Shown: in pieces, positions 1 through 11,059 of the stretch
Layout of the letters: every line of letters starts with the position of its first letter
Position numbering within the stretch: the stretch's first letter is position 1
NCBI GenBank assembly: GCA_905221605.1
Contig: CAJNDS010002584.1
Location: 195,257-259,256 of the forward strand
Reading direction: 5' to 3'
DNA length: 64,000 nt
From: Symbiodinium natans
Taxonomy: Eukaryota; Sar; Dinophyceae; Suessiales; Symbiodiniaceae
Made by a program: the position numbers and the translations under genes
The notes under the pieces: generated by a model
Told to the model about the DNA's origin: nothing
The model's input: the letters and a program-made list of their open reading frames with translations, nothing else
Database searches by the model: none

Positions 1-1110
1 GAGAGAGAGACCAGGGGCGGCTCTCCTCTTCGGGGGGCCATGCGTGCAGGAGAGAGAGAGAGAGAGAGAGAGAGTGGGCCCTCTGGATTCCTCAAGCCCC
101 GTAGTAGAGAGTGTGTGAGTTTGATTTGTAAACTCGAGACGTGTCCCCTTGTGAAGCGCAGGACACACAAGACACAGACGCAGAAGGACGGACTCTCTCC
201 TTTGGGGGGGGGGCGTGGAATCAATCCAAATCGAATCGAACCAATGTCTGTCTCTCTTGCCCTCAGAGGCGGGGGTAGGCTCGTTTTCTCGTTTGAAACC
301 CCTTGAGCCCCCGCTGAGCTCTCGAGAGTGCGAGAGTCTCTTCAGGCAAGGAGGAGAAGGAGGAGAAGGAGGAGGACGGCAAGGAGGATGGTGAGGATCT
401 GAGAGTTGACTTGCGCCATTTCTCGGCAGCCGCGTCTGTTGCACCGCGGCTCACGTTTGGTGAGGTGAGAATGCCATGGACGCAGACAAGAATGAGTAGG
501 GAAAATCTCAGCTCAGCTGTCACATACCAGTGTCACCCCCCGTGGCAAAAGAAGCGCGTCAATGTGCTCGGCACGCGTGCCAATTCAGTAAGTGCTTGAA
601 CTGAGGGTCCCGCCTGCATCACTGGGATGTTGCATTTTTTTAGCTCAGAACTCTGAATGTCAGGGCTGACGTCGTAACTAAATACTCCAAGGACTCCAAT
701 GCTTGTGCAGAGGAGGAGCTTAGGAGAGGAGGTACCTGAATGCAAATACCGAAGAACCACAAATCACAGCTTGAATATGCAGAGGGCCGGTAGCTGATGC
801 ACCACCAATGCTCAATGCCTTTGAAACGCCGGCCTGATGCTTGGAAGGTTCTGAGCGCCCCCGTTACAGGGTTCTGCGAGTCTTCCCAAGTGGCTAAAAA
901 GTTCTCGAGCCGAGGTTCGTGTGCGGGCTGGCAGAGATGGACCGCTTCCTCGAAGAAGGTCGCACTCCAGGGCAGCCCGACAAAACCCGACAAAGGGGAG
1001 CAACGCCGAAGTCAGAAAACGGGGCGCGCTAGTCAGAAAACGCGAAGGGCTCAATCAGAACAATGCCGGGGCCGAGTCCGAAAAAACAAACTAGGACATT
1101 TGCGTAAAAC
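1..1110. other. no supportable gene; GA-rich low complexity
   Basis: A (GA)n run lies at about 49-75 and a second GGAGAA-rich patch at about 348-390. Short open frames exist but none shows a family motif or a convincing run of flanked exons. A short coding-like stretch near 915-970 (reading LAEMDRFLEEGRTP) could be a stray exon, but it is too short to call. Confidence 0.5.
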
Positions 1111-1127
1111 CTCGTGACGTGTCTTTT

Positions 1128-1232
1128 TTCTTGGGCCCAACTTGAAACCAAGATTCACCGGAGAGGCCTTCTTGGGCCCAACTTGAAACCAAGATTCCCG
1201 GAGAGGCTTTCGTGGGCCCAACTTGAACCATT
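1128..1232. repeat. three tandem ~41-bp units
   Basis: Three successive copies of a unit containing CTTGGGCCCAACTTGAA followed by CCAAGATTC and CCGGAGAGGC. The second copy differs from the first by a 2-base deletion near its end, and the third is truncated. No coding sense is visible. Confidence 0.85.
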
Positions 1233-1619
1233 TCCGTTTTCCTGCCCACGTTTTTCTGGCTCAGCCCTCACCCCCCGACAAAGCCCCACAAAACCCCGGC
1301 AAAACCCGAGACAACCTCAAGAGGCAGCCACAAAGCCACACGGTTCGTTGTGCTTCAGAACGTCCGTCAGGGATGTGCGGCAGAACCCACGCCTTGTCCG
1401 GCGCTTACAATATGTTGAATTTACTGAAATTTGTTGAATTAGAAGTTTAGAGTCGCTAAAAGGCTAGAGCCAAAATTGTGCACGGCTCATATGTGCATGT
1501 GATCGCTTCCTAGGCGCATGATAAACAGGGGGGCGGAGGCGGAGGGAATGGGTCTCTGTGGGACAGTCTACGTGGGGGGCAACAAGGTCATGCTGCCTCT
1601 TGGATTTACACAGGGCCCA

Positions 1620-1895
1620 CGATGGTCCTAAGCCCAAAACACTGAAACCCGAAACCCCAAATTCCTGAACCATAAGACATGCAAAGTCGTATATACACGA
1701 CGGATGGACCCCAAGCCCGGAAACCCTAAGACCCATAGGCCCTAAAGCCGAAACCTAAACTTACCCCAATCCCTAAACCAACCCTAAGCCTAGAACCTGC
1801 TGTCACCTCCCCTGAACCAAGAGCCCTACACCCTAAAACCCTATAAACCCTGAAATCCCTAAACCCTCAACACCTCAAACCCCCCAAACCCCAAA
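1620..1895. repeat. degenerate CCCTAAA interstitial telomere-like array
   Basis: Many imperfect CCCTAAA, CCCTAAG and ACCCTA words are packed into about 270 bp, most densely from 1725 to 1870. This is the complement of the TTTAGGG telomere repeat reported for dinoflagellates, chromerids and plants. The units are decayed and the block is internal, so it is an old interstitial tract and not a chromosome end. Confidence 0.65.
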
Positions 1896-2720
1896 GCGGG
1901 AGCCCTTGACTCCCCAGGCCCCAAGTCTTGGAGGGTCCATGGTAAGGGGCCAACCTTTGATTTAGCCTTGTGGAGGGATACGCGGGCGGTGATGTGCAGT
2001 TTGCAGATCTGAGCCGCGAAGCATGTGCGCACATGCTCCCCTTGCCGCCTCGCCTCTTTGAGCACCTGAGCCTGGAATGTTGACCTTGGCTTGAGCTCAG
2101 GATGCAGCAGCAGCACGGGGTGCAGCACTCACCCTGGCGGTAGCATGGCCTGGGTCCAAGAGCCCACTTTGGACCCCCTGGCACCTCTCTCTACCCTGAA
2201 CCACGATGCTGCGAGGCAGTCAGGGAGGCTGGGCAAGATCTGCCGAGCCAAGGGCAGCTCGGGCATGTGTTTATTGTTGATTTTTTCGTTGCACCACTAG
2301 AGTCGATGGAGCGCAACCAGCGCAACCTCAGTGTTTCTCTTGCTGCCCTACCTGAAGTGTTGACGGTCTCTGTATGCTGCCAACGAGTACTGAGACAACA
2401 CGGCTAGCCGTGGTTAGGTTTCTCAAGACGACGATGGAGCACGGCCGCCCAAGAAATGCGTCAGGATGTGGCCTGCAGTGCCTGCAGTGCTCCAGCGTTC
2501 CATTGCTGCCTAGCGGCCTAGCGTATAGCTGCAGATGTGCAGGAGCCCATCAGCGCTCTTGCCGGCAAGGCGGGCAAAAAGTCTGTGATCGTCACGGACC
2601 TGATTGCACAGCCTGGGTCCTACACTGGTCCTACACTTTTAGCATCCTCTCTCGGCGCCCTCTCAGCTGTAGAGTCGCAAGAGAGGTGAGTTGGGACACC
2701 GTGAGTAGGTGCAGGTTTTG
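1896..2720. other. no supportable gene
   Basis: Mixed-composition sequence with short frames in all phases. I see no conserved motif, repeat array or convincing exon here. Confidence 0.4.
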
Positions 2721-2739
2721 GGGTGATGTCCAAGGTCGT

Positions 2740-4040
2740 TCATAAAGATCTTCAACAACGCGTTCCTCAACACCATCGAGAGGGCCCGCGTTCCCAGCTT
2801 GCCTTGCGCGCCTTCATTCGGTACTGCCACGAAGTGTCGCTGAAGGCGGCAGCCAGCATCAAACCCGTAAGAAGTCCTGCAAAGAGCCGTGATATAGGGC
2901 GGAAAGCGAGTGGAGAATGGCCGTTCTCTCTCCAGAGGTCCGAGAGCCTCACCTGCTGAACGTTGTGGCCAATCTGCGGAATTTCGCAGCACGGGTTCCT
3001 TTAAAATATCGCGGCAGCATCGAGAAGGCCGGCGCGCGGGCACTGGGCTCGTGGGAGCTTGCCTTGTTACTTCTGCGATGTTCTCTTCCGTGTGTGCAGG
3101 CTCTGAAGACTGAAGGCGGGGGCAGGGAGAAAAGGAAGCCGATACCCTAACCCGCATAAACTCCAAGTCCGGAAACTTGGGATGCCTTCGCTCCCCATTT
3201 GGCAGGCTTCCTGTCCTTCCTGCTCTCTCGAGCCGCCGTAAGCCTGCTTTGTGCAAAGGCCAGGGTCAGAGCTTGGATTTCGAGTATACACCAACGGAGA
3301 ATCAACAAAACATGCACGCATGTAAGCGTAAACATAGACCCATTCGAGATGTGCAACCTGTGTATTGATTTGTCGTCTTCTTCTTTGCGGCCATGGGACC
3401 TGAGTTGTGAGGGTGTTTGCGAGGTCCTCACTGTTGCTCCCGGGCAGGCAACCCTGCCTCCACAGTCGTCGGAGTCAGCGATTTCCAAGGAGCATGAGGA
3501 GCTGGCAACCGTCGTCGAGGAGGGAATGAACGGTTCTGTCGATTCGTCCGCGCCCCAACATCCCATGGCACCCCATTGCGCGGCCCCAGGAGCTTTACAT
3601 CGCAGCCATGCTCCACGCGGAGGACCGGTTGCTGTCGCAATGTCCAGCTTTTGAGACTGTTTCTGAGAGTTCCGGTGCTGGCCTTGCAACGATGTGAGTT
3701 GCGGCTAAACTAAGCATCCCCGCCAGGACCAGTGGGACCTGGAACTGAAAGCCGACGGGAAGACTTTCATGGCCCCGAGCCAAGAATCGCTTCAAATGTC
3801 CATCTGGTTCTCGAAGAAAGTCGGGGCGGTGGGGTGCCTTCTTTGTGCGACCCACCTGAGGCCTCGGATCTTTGTTCAGGTTGTTTGTTTAACCCCTCCT
3901 TCCTTGTTTGTGCATTGTCATCCGAAGTGCTCGTCGAGGCCGTGGCCACCTCCTTCGTGAAGCACCTGGCGGATCCGGCGCCCTTGAAGACGCCCAACAT
4001 CCAGGCGGAAGCAAGAAGCAAGCCCCGCCCCCTGTAGATA
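2740..4040 (+). CDS. cluster of coding-like exons, product not recognised
   Basis: Several stretches read like protein and are bounded by AG-G acceptor-like and GC/GT donor-like sites. Examples are about 2940-3055 (LLNVVANLRNFAARVPLKYR), 3590-3650 (ELYIAAMLHAEDRLLSQC), 3727-3785 (DQWDLELKADGKTF) and 3930-4020 (VEAVATSFVKHLADPAPLK). They lie just upstream of the PDSS2-like exons and could be its 5' part: LYIAAMLHAEDRL is in the place where an active prenyl synthase has its first Asp-rich helix. I could not join the exons in frame with confidence, and no other family fits clearly. They might equally belong to a separate gene. Confidence 0.3.
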
Positions 4041-5211
4041 GTTGAGCACACACACACACACTGTGTACAAGCGCTCGAATTCACTGCACATATCTTTTCT
4101 GTCGCCGTCCGACCTACGACATCCTGTGACCTACCCTCAGCCGCCCAAGACAAGCCAGCAACCAAGCGCGCGGACTGGCTGCGAGCCACCCAAACCACCG
4201 CCGCCAAAGACGCATTGAGATTTGTTCCATACACTCATCCGCACCTACAAGTCTGCGCTGACACTCTCGCGCCTGCTGGTTATGCTTGTTCCCGTACCAA
4301 GCCATAGTGGTGTCATACCACATCCAGAGGCAGGGGGCTTAAGGCCTGAAAGCCGGCGTTACCACAATTGGGGAGCAGCATAACGGAACAGGCCTCACTC
4401 TTAGAGCAGAAGGAGTCCCTCCCTAGCCCTTAAGCGACGAGTACTCTCCCTCTTTTTCTCTCTTTCTTTCTGTCTTGCTTTCTTTTTTGAGAGAGGCTGC
4501 CCTCCTTGGCCTCGATGCGAACCCTCTCATTTGGACGCGGCCAGGAGCCCAGGGGCCCAGGGGCCCAGGGGCCCAGGGGCCCAGGGGCCCAGAGGCCCAG
4601 GGCCAGCACTTCACAAGGCTCTAAATTCCAAATCCGCAGATTTTCAGTGAGAAATCCCGCGGACCAAAAACGAAGCCCGCTTTGAGTATCGAGATGCCCA
4701 GGTATGGCCTGGACTTGCTGGGTATCTCCTTGGACCTGTCCTTGAGTCGTTCCGAGGTGCAGATGGGCACCCTTAACCCTGGAACCCCAAGCGTGCGAGA
4801 TTCTGGGGTCTTCAAGGACATCCTTGGCAACTTGTGTGTCGTTTTTCTTGGGCTTTGCAGTTTTTTGTTTTCTTGTTTCAAGGGGCGCCCCCGTCTCTTT
4901 TTCCTTTCCTACTCCTGTCGGCCAACAGCCAGGGCGTGGCCGCCTCCCAGGCTGCGGACCGGCGCAAGGCGCGAAGAAGGGGTTGTGGAGAGACTATAGG
5001 CCCACAGGCTCCCTGGGCTGGCCCTGAGAATCCCGAGGGTTCGTCGAAAGCTCAAATGGGTGTTTACGAAAGTAGGGGACCCCGAAAATAGCAGACCCCC
5101 ACATAGCAGGATTCCCTTATAATAAGGACCCCAAAAGGTAACCCGAATGTCGGAAACCCCCCAAATGGGTCTGAACAAGCGAAGCCTTTTCAGAGGTTTC
5201 TCTCCTCGGAG
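4041..5211. other. intronic or intergenic, with short repeats
   Basis: Contains a CA run (about 4048-4062), a pyrimidine-rich stretch (4440-4490) and a 10-bp tandem repeat described separately. One coding-like piece near 4700-4770 (RYGLDLLGISLDLSLSRS) may be an exon. Nothing else can be supported. Confidence 0.35.
4545..4607. repeat. GGGGCCCAGG 10-bp tandem repeat, ~6 copies
   Basis: Uninterrupted copies of a 10-bp palindrome-rich unit with one G-to-A variant at the end. The open frame across it on the minus strand (Gly-Pro-Trp-Ala repeats) is a by-product of the repeat. Confidence 0.9.
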
Positions 5212-7409
5212 GGGACTCCCTCTACGCCACGGCCCAGTGGGCCATGGCCAAGCTGCACTCCCGGCCGCCCAAGACTCAGATCCACCGAGTCAAGGCGAAC
5301 CAGTTGTCTTCGCAACGGCGATCGTTGCATCCCTTACGCGTTTTCGCTTTTTGCATGTCTTTCATCGCACGATATCGCGCGTCTTGGCTTGGCGACCTAT
5401 GTAAGTGTTTGCAGGATGTTGCGGAGTAGGGCTGCCAAGTGAGGTGCAGAAAACTCATCGCGAAGACCATCGCCGCGTGCTCCTTTTGCCTGGTGTTCTT
5501 TGGGCGGTGGGAGGAGGGGGGTGGTGCAATGTGGCAGGTACAGCGATGGCCAGCTCCGAAAACGGGAGCTGCTGTGGCGCGGGCCCGAACACACCCTTGA
5601 ACCATCCTGTGTCCTGAGTGCACAGTAGCTCACAGTGAGCTGTCATGCCCTAAGAGCAAGTTCCGGAGTCTTGGCTTGGGGCACCCGAAACCTGCCTCCC
5701 CTTTGGACGCCCCTGAGAGACAGCGCAGACGCTTGCCTTCGCACCGAGGAACCTGGACCTGACTGTGAAGCAGTACCTTGAGATCGAGCAGGTGGCCGGC
5801 GTGGCGGCGCTCGCGCCTCAGAACGGCATCTGGCTGAACTCATGTAGGTCTGAAGGGCTTGAAGCCTTTAGGGTCCTGAGTCAATTAGCTCAGAGTCTAG
5901 GGTACTCGATGCTCTTGGATGTTTACCGTTTTGCCCGTGCTAGTATGGTGCGGGGTGGATGAACAGGTTTTTCGGAGCCTCCACCGCGTGCGCGGCCTTC
6001 GTGAACAACGTCAGCAACGAGATCGCCCAGCAGATGGCCGAGCAGCCTGACTCGAAAACTTTCGCTGCCAGCAAGTACTCCCTGCAAAGCCTTGAGCCGC
6101 CTGAACCCAAACAAAAACCCTCCCCAAAGCATCCCAAAACCCCTCCCAAGCCTCCAAACCCTTCCCAAAGCCCGAAAGCACCAGAGATTGGTAGGTTTGG
6201 CTCCGACATCGGCTTGGTGGTGGGGCTGCTCAAGGATGTCCGCACGGTGGGGATGCGTAGTCCAGCCCTCACTTGGCGGCCTCGCGAGATCCGACACATG
6301 GCATCCGTTTGCGCGCCCTTTTGCTTTCGCGCCTTCAAGCGCTGCTTGGGGGGCAGCGAAGGTGCTTTAAAGCTCGGACGCATCTCCGCGCCCATCATCT
6401 TCGCCATGCAGCAGGACCCGACCTCTTTTTGGAGCGCCAATTTCGGAGCAGGCTGCCCCGGTTTGTCGCAGCAGCTCCAGAAGAAAACCAAAAGAAGCCT
6501 GGCGAGGACCCCCGGCTGAGGGAGCTTCTGTCCGGCCGCCTCAGCGAGGGCGCCTCGGACTTCGAGGAAGCGCTGCGCCGGGTCAAGGACAGTTCTGCAA
6601 TGAACACAGATTGCCGCATTTCACTGTGTCCTCCTGCGTTGCCTTTGTGCCTTTTCCGTCCCTTCCCCCATGCGCGGTTTGGCAGGAGGGGGGAATGATG
6701 CCGACGATCCGCCTGGCTCCTCGCCATGTCAAGTTCTCCGTAGACGGGGGGGGAGGGGGGAGGGGAGTGGGCAGTGGGGCAGTGGGGCAGTGGGGCAGTG
6801 GGGCAGTGGGGCAGTGGGGCAGTGGGGCAGTGGGGCAGTGGGGCAGTGGGGCAGTGGGGCAGTGGGGGAGTGGGGGAGTGGGGGAGTGGGGGAGTGGGGG
6901 AGTGGGGGAGTGGGGGAGTGGGGGAGCGGGGGAGCGGGGGAGTGGGGGGGGAGTGGGGGGGATAAAATAGGTTTTATAGCGCTATTTAGGGTTTAGGGTT
7001 TAGGGTTTTGGGCCTGGGGTTTTGGGCCTAGGGGGGGGCGGCTCCGGAAGTTCATCGGAGTTCAATCGGAAGTTCTTCGGTTCTTTGGCAGATTTGTTCT
7101 CAGGTGAACAAGCTGGGCTCCCGAGCAGCCGCTCGCCTGGAGTGCCTCGAGGAGAGCGAGGAGAAGGAGGCGTCGGCCACGTTGGTTCTTGAGATTTGCT
7201 GAGCTGTTTTCATGATGTGTCGCGTCCAGTTGGATATTGTGAACGTCGCGATTTTGCGTATTTTCATGGCGCAGGCCTTGCTGACGCTGGTGCAAGGCGT
7301 TTCCTGCCTGCCCCTGATGGAGCAAGCCGGTGACGAGGCCCGAGATCAAGCCGAGGAGTCGAGCGTCGAGGGTGTTTGTCTGAGCCCGAGGCCGTGGATG
7401 ACCTCATAG
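5212..7409 (+). CDS. polyprenyl diphosphate synthase-like protein, probably non-catalytic (PDSS2/Dlp1-type), C-terminal exons
   Basis: Eight exons join in frame: 5212-5302, 5749-5835, 5967-6089, 6195-6241, 6362-6414, 6507-6587, 7104-7169 and 7275-7409 (stop). In order they give the GDSLYATA helix (family GDFLLA), an NLDLTVKQYLEI stretch, a small-residue helix FFGASTACAAF, FGSDIGLVVGLLKDV, GRISAPIIFAMQQDPRLREL and a C-terminal AARLECLEESEEKEALLTLV. These align element by element with trans-polyprenyl synthases. The KT motif reads NGIWL and the second Asp-rich motif reads LLKDV, not xxDDxxD, so both catalytic features are missing, as in the non-catalytic subunits PDSS2 and Dlp1. Introns start GT, GA, GC, GC, GA, GA and GC in turn. 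The 5' end is not identified. A coding-like exon overlaps the stop in another frame (from about 7390), so the true C-terminus could differ. Confidence 0.7.
6741..6963. repeat. G-rich 10-bp minisatellite inside a prenyl-synthase intron
   Basis: About 10-12 copies of GGGGCAGTGG pass abruptly into about 10 copies of GGGGGAGTGG. It lies in the GA-AG intron 6588-7103. The Gly/Ser/Trp-repeat open frames across it in all three + frames are produced by the repeat and are not genes. Confidence 0.9.
6984..7022. repeat. short interstitial TTTAGGG tract
   Basis: Three perfect TTTAGGG units run on into TTTTGGGCCTGGGG-type degenerate units. The tract directly follows the G-rich minisatellite in the same intron. 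Confidence 0.8.
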
Positions 7410-8161
7410 GGCCCACGGAGGCCACGGACGCCGAGAGCCGGATCTTCGACATGAAGGCACACGGTCTGCCTCTGCAAAAAGGCATGCCAAGTACAGCCAA
7501 GTCGCCGACTTCATCGCCGCGTAGCCATGCTCAGGTGGCCAATCTGCGCCTCCGAGCGGAGCTCCAGCGGATTCGGAGCTGCGAGAAGCGCTCCCGTGAC
7601 AGGTCCAGAGCTTTGGAGCAGAGATCGAAGTGATCACATGTCGCTGGTCAGTCATATGTAGTCAGGCTGGACTCCATCCAGCAGGTCGCCCGAGGCGTCG
7701 AGCTTCGGGCGCCCTCGCGCCGCCTCGGCGAGTCTTTTGCGTGTGTTTCTTTGTTCTCACGAGTTATGACTCGACCGTGATGCCTCCTTAGAGCTTTCTC
7801 GAGAGAAGCCCAAGCCTTTGGCGGACTTGCCAGGGCCTGCGCCGAAGGGACTGGGCCTGGAGTTTGACTCCCAGGAGACCGTGGCGCCTTATTGGAATTG
7901 AAGCCTTTTTTTAAAGGAATACCTCCGAGATATCCCACCGGACGAAAATGGAGGAGATCGAGTGGCTGCTGATGCGGGGCTTGGAGCGGCGAGCTCCGCT
8001 GCCGGATCAGCTCGACCTGGAGTCGCTCCTCTCTTGCATCGCCGAGGGACAGGAGGAGGCGCGCGAACACACACAAGCCACTCTCTCTACCAGAACAGAG
8101 AGAGAGAGAGAGAGAGATACCGGGGCAGGCGCACAGCCAGGGGGTTCGCCCCCACGCCCCC

Positions 8162-8195
<34 letters not shown>

Positions 8196-8229
8196 CGGGG
8201 GTTCGCCCCTCAGGCCCCCTGACACAACG

Positions 8230-8279
<50 letters not shown>

Positions 8280-9222
8280 AGAGGGAGAGAGAGAGAGAGA
8301 GCGCGATTTCACTCTTTACCTCAGGAAGGAGGGAGAGGAAGAGAGAGAGAAAGAGAAAAAGAGCCCAGCAGAAGCGGGGGCGCGCGGACTGCGCGGGGGC
8401 CTCGCTCTGTCAGCCTCAAGAAAAGAAAGAACGAGCCCAGCAGAAGAGCAAGAAGAAGAGCGAGAGAGAGTGCGCTGTCTACTTGCATGCTTTCTAAGTG
8501 ATTTTTTCGCAAAAGTTTGTATGTCTGTGTGTGTCTGTGTGTGTAATCTGCTTGGTGCACTTTGTGGGGGCTCTGGAGCTGATGCAGGGTGCCGCTGCAC
8601 AGAGCAGCACAAAGCAGCACAAAGCAGCAAAAATGACCAAAAAGTTAGATGCAGAGCAAAGCGAGCTCGCAAGAGCAAAGCGAGATTTTCAGAGATACCT
8701 CCTGAGAAATTGCTCAGCGGAATTTCAGAGAATTCCAGAGAGGCTCACAATGCCCCCCCCCCCCCCCCTTGCCCCCCGGCGACTGAACCTGTCCTCTGAG
8801 CATCGTCTGACAGCAGTTGCTGCAGTCGCTGTCAGCGGCATGGGCAGGTGCAGTGCCGGCTCTTGGGCCTCAGCGAGGCGGCGCAGAGTCAGAAGCGGGC
8901 GGCCCGGAAGACTTTGCCTAGACTGAGTCACCGGGGCTTTCGGCTACTTGGGCTAGTTAGGCTTGCTGGATGAGTGCAGGTAGTGCAGTGGCAGTGGCAA
9001 GTGCAGTGCAAGATGATCCTAAGGAGCGCGTTCAAAAACCGAAGCTTGTTCGGCCAAGTTGGGGTGTTGAGCTGTTAGGTTTGAGAGGGCTTCGAGGCTG
9101 CTGTGCTTCTCCAAATTGCGGAAGTGTTCCTCGGGGAGAAAAGTTTCTCTGTCGTGTTTCTCCCAGGCTGAAGTACGCGGTCCAGGAGGCGGCGCGATGG
9201 CGTTGGGATGGCGCTGGGTCGC
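7390..9222 (+). CDS. coding-like exons between the two prenyl synthases, possible 5' part of the second gene
   Basis: Stretches that read as protein are about 7394-7485 (AVDDLIGPTEATDAESRIFD), 7535-7602 (QVANLRLRAELQRIRSCEK), 7790-7880 (ELSREKPKPLADLPG), 7948-8069 (MEEIEWLLMRGLERR, then LDLESLLSCIAEGQEEARE), 8842-8915 (QVQCRLLGLSEAAQSQKRA) and 9168-9222 (LKYAVQEAARWRWDGAG). The last resembles the helix leading to GGKRLRP in polyprenyl synthases, and its position just 5' of the active gene fits. The RP-containing exon itself was not found, so the assignment is inference. The same exons could link the two synthases into one fused protein, or form an unrelated gene. Confidence 0.3.
8090..8310. 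repeat. GA/GAAA microsatellite cluster
   Basis: (GA)n runs at about 8096-8116, 8180-8195 and 8232-8302, separated by two copies of a GGGTTCGCCCC-containing spacer (near 8140 and 8200). The Glu/Arg-rich open frame that crosses them (7948-8799) is open mainly because of the repeat. Confidence 0.85.
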
Positions 9223-9749
9223 TTTTTTGGGGTATCAAGAATGGGCTTCTGCGCATCTTAAAGTTTTGTCTCAAAGTGAGAGATGTGAGAGGTCTTCAGC
9301 AGTGGTGGCAAGCGGCTTCGGCCAGCTCTTTGCCGGCTCCTCGGGGCTTGTGACGAGCTGTTTCTTTTGACTCCCCTTTTGCGGCAGACTCGTTCAGTCA
9401 CGTTCATGTCTGGCAAAAAGCCAAGCTAAGCAAAAGGCTTGCTGGTCCACTCCATGCTGCACCGGCCTCAGTGCTCAAGCCATTTCCTTGAGGTGCATCG
9501 CTGACTCTTGCTGACTCTTGCTGACTCAAAAAAAATCATTCGCCTGACCAGGGACGACTCCTCCACCTCCCTGCGCAGGACATTGTAAGTCGTGCTGGGA
9601 CACGGGGCCCCGTGTCCCCAAGAATCCCCAGCGTGAAAGGACAGCATCGCGGACTCCGCAGATGGCAGCAGACCCCGCTCAAGGCTCGATTTGTTTGCGT
9701 TTTTGTTCGCATTTGCAAACTTTTTGTTTTTTTGTTTTGAGGCTCAACG
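9223..9749. other. intron-like sequence
   Basis: T-rich stretches and a TTGCTGACTC triplet (about 9500-9530). The exon that should carry the GKRLRP-type motif of the downstream prenyl synthase is expected here but is not visible in any frame. Confidence 0.3.
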
Positions 9750-11022
9750 TTTTTTGTCTGGCGAGTGTGGCCTCTCTGGTGTCGGAGGTGCTGCCTACGA
9801 CAAGGTCCTGGTACTGGCCACGGCGATCGAGATCATCCACACTGCTTCCCTGGTTCACGATGACATTCTCGATGACGCTGACACAAGGCAGGTCGCAGAA
9901 AAAATGAGAGCATATTAAGACACAAACAAGGTCGCAGAAAAACGAGAGCATATAGACACAATCGGCTTCCACTGATGCTGCAGGAGGCAGCAGCAGACGA
10001 TGCATAGGATTTTCGGCCCAGATGTCGCAGCCAGAGCCTTGGCCAACTCCCCCAGCGAATCGTTTTGCAGGCTTCAGGGGCGAGGTCTTTTTTTGTATTT
10101 TCCATGTTTGTGTCTAGATGAGCTCTCGAGGTGCTGAGTGGTGACTTCCTCTTTGCCCACGCCTCGGGTCTCATTGAGTCCCTGGAGGACGACGAGGCGG
10201 GACCCGAATCTAGAGCGCGCAACAACGCAACGATGCGCGCCACGACGCGCGCAACGATGTACTCTACAATGTCAGGTAACTCGACTGGTCTCCTTGGTGA
10301 TCGAGGAGTCCGGGGCCTAAGAAGTTAAGAAGTCCAAAAGCGCTTGAAGGCCCCGGAAGAATGACACATAGTTTTTGATCATTTGTTTTGTTTGGAACAT
10401 CCCCACCCAGATTTGGAATTGGGGTTGGGCACTTGGGGTTGTGCGCTCCAGGGATACTCTCAGGATACTCTGGGGTGGGATGTGGGTGATGGGCAAGGAG
10501 CAGACCCGGCGAGGAGAAGAGTTTAGTTTAAACCGAACAAGCCCACACCCAAGGTGGGGAATCATTGCAATGTGACGGTGGGGCGTTGCGGGGCGTTGCC
10601 CTCCCAGGTTCGGCTACGGGGAGATGTCGCAAAGCGCGAAGCGCTTCGACACCCAAGTCAGCCTCTTCAACTACTTGAAGAAGACCGGGGCTCAGAGTTC
10701 ATTTTTGGCGCTTTCCAGAGCTCCCCCGTTCGAGACATCTGATCCGGTACAAAACACAAAGGAGCTTCTACAAAACGGCGTCGCTCCTGGCCGCCGCATG
10801 TTGTGAGCTCGGAAATGTGATTTTTCCCAATCTCATGTTACTCGATTTCCTTCAGATCAAGACTCTAGATTTTGCCCAAACTACAGAGCCCTTTGCCGAC
10901 CGCCTGTAACAAGGCCGGGCGAGTGCGGTGCTCACTGGCCCGCCCGGCGAGGTGTGTGATGTCTTGTGCCCCACACTGCGTGCATGGCGTGTGCCAGATG
11001 GAAGCCGTCGTTGCAAAAGTGT

Positions 11023-11059
<37 letters not shown>

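Noticed and set aside
6395-6520. Frameshift in the first prenyl-synthase gene between FAMQQDP and LRELLSG
   Set aside because: A 92-nt GA-AG intron (6415-6506) with the same GGACCC word at both borders restores the frame exactly, so no lesion is needed.
6774-6996. Gly/Ser/Trp repeat protein
   Set aside because: 10-bp minisatellite read in three frames, inside a prenyl-synthase intron.
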